From positions 24,145,642 through 24,209,641 of the forward strand of contig CM019715.1 in assembly GCA_009760885.1 (NCBI GenBank): a stretch of 64,000 nt of DNA. Reading direction: 5' to 3'. The position numbers were made by a program, and so were the translations under genes. Shown here in pieces: positions 55,768 to 64,000 of this stretch. The notes under the pieces are model-generated. The model did not search any database and was not told the origin of the DNA. It saw only the letters and a program-made list of their open reading frames with translations. Position 1 is the stretch's first letter. Each line of letters starts with the position of its first letter. This DNA is from Achatina immaculata (Eukaryota > Mollusca > Gastropoda > Stylommatophora > Achatinidae).

Positions 55768-56552
55768 TGTAACAGAATAGCAATTCTGTTCAGAGATTAT
55801 TTGTGTAGTGCTAATAAATTGTGTTCGCGTAGACCACAACTCATGTCGTTAGGAAGGCCCGTGTGCAAAACGTCTTTAGAAAGGTCAGTGTGCAAAAAAA
55901 AAGCCGGTCGTTAGGCAGTCTTGGTGCGAATGTGTAACGGGATGGACGTGTTTGGGCGAACGAGAATGGGGTAGAGCGAGTCTTGTCGTTGTTAGAATTA
56001 GTTTAGTTTGTTTTTTCTGTGTGGCTGCAGTCCTTGGTAAGCTTGTAAGTATGGTTTTTGGTATGAATAAATCATTGTAAGGTTTTCCTTGCCCATGTGG
56101 CGTAGACATTTCACGCCGGGCATTTGTTACTGTGAATTTCTGTTCAGCCTGATGGCTACATTCCCATCATCATGATTTCACCCCTCATTTTGGTCCATTA
56201 ATAAATGTGTGTTGTCTGATGATAAACTACGCCAATTGGCTTTGTGGAAATTCTCATTGTTGACCAGTTTGTTTTGGTCGGAAGACTGCCAAGTTATGTT
56301 TAAGTTGTTGTATTTGTACTATCTTTTGTGGAGTTGAAAGCCTGGGTGTCTTGTTGTATTTTCTCAGTGTATAATATAGAAAATTAGGTGAAGGTTAGAA
56401 CACCAGCAACAAGAAGAAACTTATAAGTTGAAACTGTACTCCACAAGAAGGTTCAATCAATCCAGTAGTCATATTTTTGTGTGTAGATAGCGGTACGGCC
56501 AAACTGTTATAGTGGCTATAAATAGTCACAGTCAGGCACACATTCTGTTTCA
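55768..56552 (+). mobile_element. LTR 3 (785 bp)
   Basis: Same length and ends as LTR 2. I saw no difference on reading. Confidence 0.8.
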
Positions 56553-59500
56553 CTGGTGCCGTGACCAGCGCTTTCTTTCACGGTCTATCACAAAGTGTTT
56601 TAGTTGTTGCTCGTGGGCTGCTGGTTTCATGCACGGCTCATACTTCTAATTGTGAAGTCATGGCAAGTCTCCAGGTTGTAGTATTTTTGTCTCCAGTTGT
56701 GTAGTACACACAACGTTTTGTCTATTGTTACCATGCCCTAGATTACGATTGTCGATCGATGACCTGTTTACCTTGGCCTCGTTTTCGGCTTTCAAACATG
56801 GTAGACTCTGTTTTGGTCAACAGCAAATATGTTGTAGAGTAAGGATAGCTAGCTTAGGTGTTGGAAGCTGACTGCAGATAGATTAGGAGTTGATAGGTTT
56901 GTAGTTAGTTAGGCAGTCAAGATTGGAGTTGGTTAGCTAGCTAGCGTTCGAATTTCGGTTGGTAGTTCTGTCAGCATTGGCTTCCCGACATCTTCTGCCT
57001 GAGAAGAAAAGGAGTCTAGATTAGGACAGAGTTGAGTTGCATTGGCGTCCTTTTCTTCCTTCGAATTGGCGTCAGGGGTGTGTTGGCGAGACTTGGTGGC
57101 GTCTACTCAAGGCGGCGACGATGTCCAGCTTGCTCAGAATCTTGGGGGGCACCTCTAGCTCCTGGCCCCTAGGCAGCATAGTGGATGAAGCCATACCAGT
57201 AGCTTGTATCCGGTCCAGTGAAGCTGATCCTGAACCAGTATCCTGCCAGGAACCAGTGCAGCTTGTACGGTACATTTCGCTGGTACTATGTAGGAAGGGA
57301 CAGGTAACAATTTGTAACTTAACTGTGACCTCTGAAATTTCAGCAAGAAGTCAAGCCAGATTGTGCAGACTGAACATTATTAATTATAGCAAATAGTGAA
57401 TGTTGGATTTATTTACTGTCATTCTCTTTGGAAGTTTGTTGGACAATTGAGTAGTTCTGATTCATCCAGTCGCCAGACATTCATACGAAGGGATATAGTA
57501 ACTTTTTGGACTACCTTCACCTGTGGAAAAAATTTGTTTTTGGAAATGAACATTCTGTTGATTGGAAGTTGCCAGATATGCTTCTTCTGGATAGATTATC
57601 TAGAAATTTCAGGAACATTATTGTGTTTATACATTAGGGACAGTTATTTTGTTCTGCTGTGGAATTTTTCTGGATTGCAATTAATTAGCATTTAGTTTAC
57701 CATTTTGTTGTGATTTTGCATTAGCAAGGATGATATGGATATTTGACATTAGTGTATGTGTCATTAATTTCAGCTTTTTACTCTGATAGGTGCTAGAAAA
57801 CTGAATATTCTTAGTTAAAATTTTTCTGGAAGATTGCCATTTGCTGTTATAACTTACTTAACTAAAAAGTACAATAATTATTCTGGACTGTATTAGGTGC
57901 CAGTATGGTTGGATTATTTTGAGTGGATTGGATAATGCTAATATTGTTTTTTTTTGTTTTGTTATAGATTATTGGTTCCATGTCTGAGTCTTTCCAGAAA
58001 GAGTCATGTTACTATGGAAGAGGTTAGGCTTTGTCATGCAGTGCATTGGAAATGTACCAGAAGCCCTGGAAGTATCATTGCTACATGTTGGAAGTCCCTG
58101 GGAGATTAAGGCTGCAGTTGGAGATTCTCTTAAGCATAATTTTTATAGATTGTATAGTTCTTGTGCAGCAGTTAGTGAATGTATTTTTTTTCCTCTGTTT
58201 ATTTTTTGTATAACGGATTTATTAGCAGTTAATTAGGATGGATGATAAATCATGTAGCCTTCAATAAGGTGACATTACTGATGATGACTTATCAATAGCC
58301 AATTGTTATGGCATTTACCATGTTCAAATTGGTTATTTATCTTTGATGAGACAGCATTGCCTTGGATGTGACATTATTACCACGGATGTGATGTTATGAG
58401 GAGATTACACAAACAGGTGTGGTTCTCTGATTGGGTACCTAGGCCGGAACATGGAGATTCCATGTGACCGAGCCTAAGGTAAAATTACCAGAGGGGGTCT
58501 CTTTTTTTTTGTAAGGACCTAGATATTACATTGTTTTGTTGCGCGTACATGTGGTACGTGGCACAGTCCCTTTGGGGATAAATAAAAGGTGGATTAGCCT
58601 GGTACCAAAGTTTTGCCTGTTCTGCATATGTTAATGGATAATTACATATGTTAAGAATGGATGATTATATATGATACCTAAAGATTTGCCTATTCTGCAT
58701 ATGTTTAATGGATGATTACATATGTTAAGAATGGATGATTATATATGATACCTAAAGATTTGCCTATTCTGCATATGTTTAATGGATGATTACATATGTT
58801 AAGAATGGATGATTATATATGATACCAAAGTTTTGCCTGTTCAGCATATGTTTAATGGATATTTACATATGTTTACGAATGGATGATTAATAATTGTAAC
58901 CCAGATGAACCTATTCTGCGTATGTACAGCATATAGCTGCATTTGTCAGTGATAGCAGATTATATATGGTACCAGAGTTTACCTATTCTATGTATGTGTA
59001 TTGAGGAGTCACACATAATAGAAATAGATGATTGTATATGAAGTGGACATGGGCTGAGTATAGCCGAAAGTCACACGAACAGTTTATGGGTATAGTCAGA
59101 GTATGAAGTTCTATGTTGAGAGTCGATTATTATCTTTGAATTAGCCTGGAGTTATAATTTGGATAAGTAGATTGGTTTTTTGAAAGTTTTGACAGGCAAA
59201 ACTCTACTTTTTTGGGATGGGGGAATATTATAGCAGTACAGGCTAGGGGTTATACCCAGGATTGGTATTTAGGAAATAATTAATAGAATGAGTACCCTTG
59301 TTTGAGAGGTAGGTTGGTTGAGACCATTGAGCGGGGGTCTTGGGAAAAGCGTGCAGCATGGCGAAAACTGAGTGGGTAGGAATAGTATAAATATCACTCA
59401 CGATTAGTCTAAAGAGGAATGCCTTACTTGTTTTGTGTAGCAAGAGTCTTACTTGTTTTGTGTAGCAAGAGCCTTACTTGTTTTGTTGTAGGAAGAATTT

Positions 59501-59964
59501 TAGTAGTTTTGATGTAGATGGAATCTCGTTTAGGAAGAGTTTCTAGCAGTGGAAATTTGTTGGTAGTTGGAGGAATTAGGTTTCTTGATGGCTGAGGTTT
59601 TAGGTGGAATGTTGTGAGTATGATTTCATGTGTATAGGACTTATTGTAAGGCGGATTGCCTTTTACTCATTTTCCTGTTATGTCCATGTTGCGGACAGTC
59701 TCATGCGACAGATATAGGATGGGTTGTTATGGAGATTGCATATGTTATACTTTACTACTCATAGCGTTGAATATACACATAAGAGTAGGTAGTTATTTGA
59801 ATATTGTACACCTTGGTACACTTTGTGGGTAGAATTAGGGTTGTGTTGGATAGTGATTAGTTTGATTAATTTTTTTTTTTGGAGAGTTTTCTGTAAAAGT
59901 TAGTAATTTTTGTTGGAGATATTTGATGGCTAAATATCTACCTTTAGGGGGTGGGGAGATATTC
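56553..59964 (+). mobile_element. Interior 3 of the LTR element
   Basis: As interior 1, with a 1-bp deletion in the T run near 57,050 and a G-to-A change near 57,029 that alter the start of the 121-codon frame but leave everything after it open. The region near 58,140 has a 2-bp deletion and an A-to-G change. Confidence 0.7.
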
Positions 59965-60749
59965 TGTAACAGAATAGCAATTCTGTTCAGAGATTATTTG
60001 TGTAGTGCTAATAAATTGTGTTCGCGTAGACCACAACTCATGTCGTTAGGAAGGCCCGTGTGCAAAACGTCTTTAGAAAGGTCAGTGTGCAAAAAAAAAG
60101 CCGGTCGTTAGGCAGTCTTGGTGCGAATGTGTAACGGGATGGACGTGTTTGGGCGAACGAGAATGGGGTAGAGCGAGTCTTGTCGTTGTTAGAATTAGTT
60201 TAGTTTGTTTTTTCTGTGTGGCTGCAGTCCTTGGTAAGCTTGTAAGTATGGTTTTTGGTATGAATAAATCATTGTAAGGTTTTCCTTGCCCATGTGGCGT
60301 AGACATTTCACGCCGGGCATTTGTTACTGTGAATTTCTGTTCAGCCTGATGGCTACATTCCCATCATCATGATTTCACCCCTCATTTTGGTCCATTAATA
60401 AATGTGTGTTGTCTGATGATAAACTACGCCAATTGGCTTTGTGGAAATTCTCATTGTTGACCAGTTTGTTTTGGTCGGAAGACTGCCAAGTTATGTTTAA
60501 GTTGTTGTATTTGTACTATCTTTTGTGGAGTTGAAAGCCTGGGTGTCTTGTTGTATTTTCTCAGTGTATAATATAGAAAATTAGGTGAAGGTTAGAACAC
60601 CAGCAACAAGAAGAAACTTATAAGTTGAAACTGTACTCCACAAGAAGGTTCAATCAATCCAGTAGTCATATTTTTGTGTGTAGATAGCGGTACGGCCAAA
60701 CTGTTATAGTGGCTATAAATAGTCACAGTCAGGCACACATTCTGTTTCA
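59965..60749 (+). mobile_element. LTR 4 (785 bp)
   Basis: Same ends TGTAACAG...CTGTTTCA and same length as LTRs 2 and 3. Confidence 0.8.
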
Positions 60750-63700
60750 CTGGTGCCGTGACCAGCGCTTTCTTTCACGGTCTATCACAAAGTGTTTTAG
60801 TTGTTGCTCGTGGGCTGCTGGTTTCATGCACGGCTCATACTTCTAATTGTGAAGTCATGGCAAGTCTCCAGGTTGTAGTATTTTTGTCTCCAGTTGTGTA
60901 GTACACACAACGTTTTGTCTATTGTTACCATGCCCTAGATTACGATTGTCGATCGATGACCTGTTTACCTTGGCCTCGTTTTCGGCTTTCAAACATGGTA
61001 GACTCTGTTTTGGTCAACAGCAAATATGTTGTAGAGTAAGGATAGCTAGCTTAGGTGTTGGAAGCTGACTGCAGATAGATTAGGAGTTGATAGGTTTGTA
61101 GTTAGTTAGGCAGTCAAGATTGGAGTTGGTTAGCTAGCTAGCGTTCGAATTTCGGTTGGTAGTTCTGTCAGCATTGGCTTCCCGACATCTTCTGCCTGAG
61201 AAGAAAAGGAGTCTAGATTAGGACAGGGTTGAGTTGCATTGGCGTCCTTTTTCTTCCTTCGAATTGGCGTCAGGGGTGTGTTGGCGAGACTTGGTGGCGT
61301 CTACTCAAGGCGGCGACGATGTCCAGCTTGCTCAGAATCTTGGGGGGCACCTCTAGCTCCTGGCCCCTAGGCAGCATAGTGGATGAAGCCATACCAGTAG
61401 CTTGTATCCGGTCCAGTGAAGCTGATCCTGAACCAGTATCCTGCCAGGAACCAGTGCAGCTTGTACGGTACATTTCGCTGGTACTATGTAGGAAGGGACA
61501 GGTAACAATTTGTAACTTAACTGTGACCTCTGAAATTTCAGCAAGAAGTCAAGCCAGATTGTGCAGACTGAACATTATTAATTATAGCAAATAGTGAATG
61601 TTGGATTTATTTACTGTCATTCTCTTTGGAAGTTTGTTGGACAATTGAGTAGTTCTGATTCATCCAGTCGCCAGACATTCATACGAAGGGATATAGTAAC
61701 TTTTTGGACTACCTTCACCTGTGGAAAAAATTTGTTTTTGGAAATGAACATTCTGTTGATTGGAAGTTGCCAGATATGCTTCTTCTGGATAGATTATCTA
61801 GAAATTTCAGGAACATTATTGTGTTTATACATTAGGGACAGTTATTTTGTTCTGCTGTGGAATTTTTCTGGATTGCAATTAATTAGCATTTAGTTTACCA
61901 TTTTGTTGTGATTTTGCATTAGCAAGGATGATATGGATATTTGACATTAGTGTATGTGTCATTAATTTCAGCTTTTTACTCTGATAGGTGCTAGAAAACT
62001 GAATATTCTTAGTTAAAATTTTTCTGGAAGATTGCCATTTGCTGTTATAACTTACTTAACTAAAAAGTACAATAATTATTCTGGACTGTATTAGGTGCCA
62101 GTATGGTTGGATTATTTTGAGTGGATTGGATAATGCTAATATTGTTTTTTTTTGTTTTGTTATAGATTATTGGTTCCATGTCTGAGTCTTTCCAGAAAGA
62201 GTCATGTTACTATGGAAGAGGTTAGGCTTTGTCATGCAGTGCATTGGAAATGTACCAGAAGCCCTGGAAGTATCATTGCTACATGTTGGAAGTCCCTGGG
62301 AGATTAAGGCTGCAGTTGGAGATTCTCTTAAGCATAATTTTTTATAGATTGTATAGTTCTTGTGCAGCAATTAGTGAATGTATTTTTTTTTCTCTGTTTA
62401 TTTTTTGTATAACGGATTTATTAGCAGTTAATTAGGATGGATGATAAATCATGTAGCCTTCAATAAGGTGACATTACTGATGATGACTTATCAATAGCCA
62501 ATTGTTATGGCATTTACCATGTTCAAATTGGTTATTTATCTTTGATGAGACAGCATTGCCTTGGATGTGACATTATTACCACGGATGTGATGTTATGAGG
62601 AGATTACACAAACAGGTGTGGTTCTCTGATTGGGTACCTAGGCCGGAACATGGAGATTCCATGTGACCGAGCCTAAGGTAAAATTACCAGAGGGGGTCTC
62701 TTTTTTTTTGTAAGGACCTAGATATTACATTGTTTTGTTGCGCGTACATGTGGTACGTGGCACAGTCCCTTTGGGGATAAATAAAAGGTGGATTAGCCTG
62801 GTACCAAAGTTTTGCCTGTTCTGCATATGTTAATGGATAATTACATATGTTAAGAATGGATGATTATATATGATACCTAAAGATTTGCCTATTCTGCATA
62901 TGTTTAATGGATGATTACATATGTTAAGAATGGATGATTATATATGATACCTAAAGATTTGCCTATTCTGCATATGTTTAATGGATGATTACATATGTTA
63001 AGAATGGATGATTATATATGATACCAAAGTTTTGCCTGTTCAGCATATGTTTAATGGATATTTACATATGTTTACGAATGGATGATTAATAATTGTAACC
63101 CAGATGAACCTATTCTGCGTATGTACAGCATATAGCTGCATTTGTCAGTGATAGCAGATTATATATGGTACCAGAGTTTACCTATTCTATGTATGTGTAT
63201 TGAGGAGTCACACATAATAGAAATAGATGATTGTATATGAAGTGGACATGGGCTGAGTATAGCCGAAAGTCACACGAACAGTTTATGGGTATAGTCAGAG
63301 TATGAAGTTCTATGTTGAGAGTCGATTATTATCTTTGAATTAGCCTGGAGTTATAATTTGGATAAGTAGATTGGTTTTTTGAAAGTTTTGACAGGCAAAA
63401 CTCTACTTTTTTGGGATGGGGGAATATTATAGCAGTACAGGCTAGGGGTTATACCCAGGATTGGTATTTAGGAAATAATTAATAGAATGAGTACCCTTGT
63501 TTGAGAGGTAGGTTGGTTGAGACCATTGAGCGGGGGTCTTGGGAAAAGCGTGCAGCATGGCGAAAACTGAGTGGGTAGGAATAGTATAAATATCACTCAC
63601 GATTAGTCTAAAGAGGAATGCCTTACTTGTTTTGTGTAGCAAGAGTCTTACTTGTTTTGTGTAGCAAGAGCCTTACTTGTTTTGTTGTAGGAAGAATTTT

Positions 63701-64000
63701 AGTAGTTTTGATGTAGATGGAATCTCGTTTAGGAACAGTTTCTAGCAGTGGAAATTTGTTGGTAGTTGGAGGAATTAGGTTTCTTGATCGCTGAGGTTTT
63801 AGGTGGAATGTTGTGAGTATGATTTCATGTGTATAGGACTTATTGTAAGGCAGATTGCCTTTTACTCATTTTCCTGTTATGTCCATGTTGCGGACAGTCT
63901 CATGTGCCAGATATAGGATAGGTTGTTATGGAGATTGCATATGTTATACGTTACTACTCATAGCGTTGAATATACACATAAGAGTAGGTAGTTATTTGAA
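60750..64000 (+). mobile_element. Interior 4 of the LTR element, cut by the window end
   Basis: Matches the other interiors until about 63,735. From there to about 63,952 it gains at least six single-base differences not present in units 1-3 (for example AGGAACAGTTTC, TTGATCGCTG, AGGCAGATTG, CATGTGCCAG). Confidence 0.7.

Larger units (their letters stand above)
48003..64000 (+). repeat. 4.19-kb head-to-tail array, about 3.8 units, runs off the window
   Basis: Units repeat at 4,192, 4,196 and 4,197 bp with near identity. Each has one 785-bp LTR and one 3.41-kb interior, so LTRs and interiors strictly alternate (LTR-interior-LTR-interior). The first unit starts inside the LTR (48,003 equals position 52,195 of the next) and cuts the RT fragment before it. 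The array continues beyond 64,000. No frame longer than 121 codons occurs in the unit. Confidence 0.95.

Overview
The window looks like AT-rich, repeat-dominated, non-genic chromosome from an animal. There is no operon structure and no dense gene set, and the mobile elements are metazoan types: RTE-like and other APE-type non-LTR retrotransposons, a Ty3/gypsy integrase relic, an LTR element, a Helitron-like end and a tRNA-derived SINE. The SINE body and the RTE-like families are of kinds common in lophotrochozoans, so a mollusc is my best guess. That is inference, not proof.

Layout. 0-6 kb: short tandem repeats, then two non-LTR elements on the minus strand (2.57-5.82 kb) interrupting a 38-bp minisatellite. 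6.4-9.1 kb: a 1.33-kb tandem duplication. 9.4-10.4 kb: two minisatellites. 10.6-14.2 kb: a 1.66-kb tandem duplication carrying a truncated minus-strand retroelement. 14.8-15.1 kb: a SINE. 15.7-17.3 kb: a 54-bp satellite of about 30 units. 18.2-18.9 kb: a dead reverse transcriptase. 20.2-20.9 kb: a transposase relic whose catalytic-aspartate motif has expanded into a 27-bp coding minisatellite. 21.96-23.97 kb (minus): the only long, intact, non-transposon reading frame, a 669-residue single-pass membrane protein or receptor tail with many tyrosine motifs. 25.1-28.4 kb: a mosaic non-LTR retroelement. 28.4-36.65 kb: a higher-order array in which a decayed gypsy integrase cassette alternates with a 17-bp satellite. 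36.65-43.3 kb: mostly unannotatable sequence with 50-bp and 43-bp minisatellites, a possible small minus-strand exon and a perfect RFX-type X-box. 43.3-44.9 kb: a Helitron-like element. 47.1-48.0 kb: a truncated non-LTR ORF. 48.0-64.0 kb: head-to-tail units of about 4.19 kb, each with one 785-bp LTR and a 3.4-kb non-coding interior, running off the window.

The features do not form a pathway. The common theme is repeated local amplification of dead mobile-element pieces into satellites, on at least four scales (17 bp, 27 bp, 1.3-1.7 kb, 4.2 kb). The strongest candidates for something undescribed are the integrase/17-bp higher-order array, the single-LTR-per-unit array and the transposase-derived minisatellite. 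Real host coding is limited to the 22-24 kb protein and two weak exon candidates (1.3 kb and 41.8 kb).
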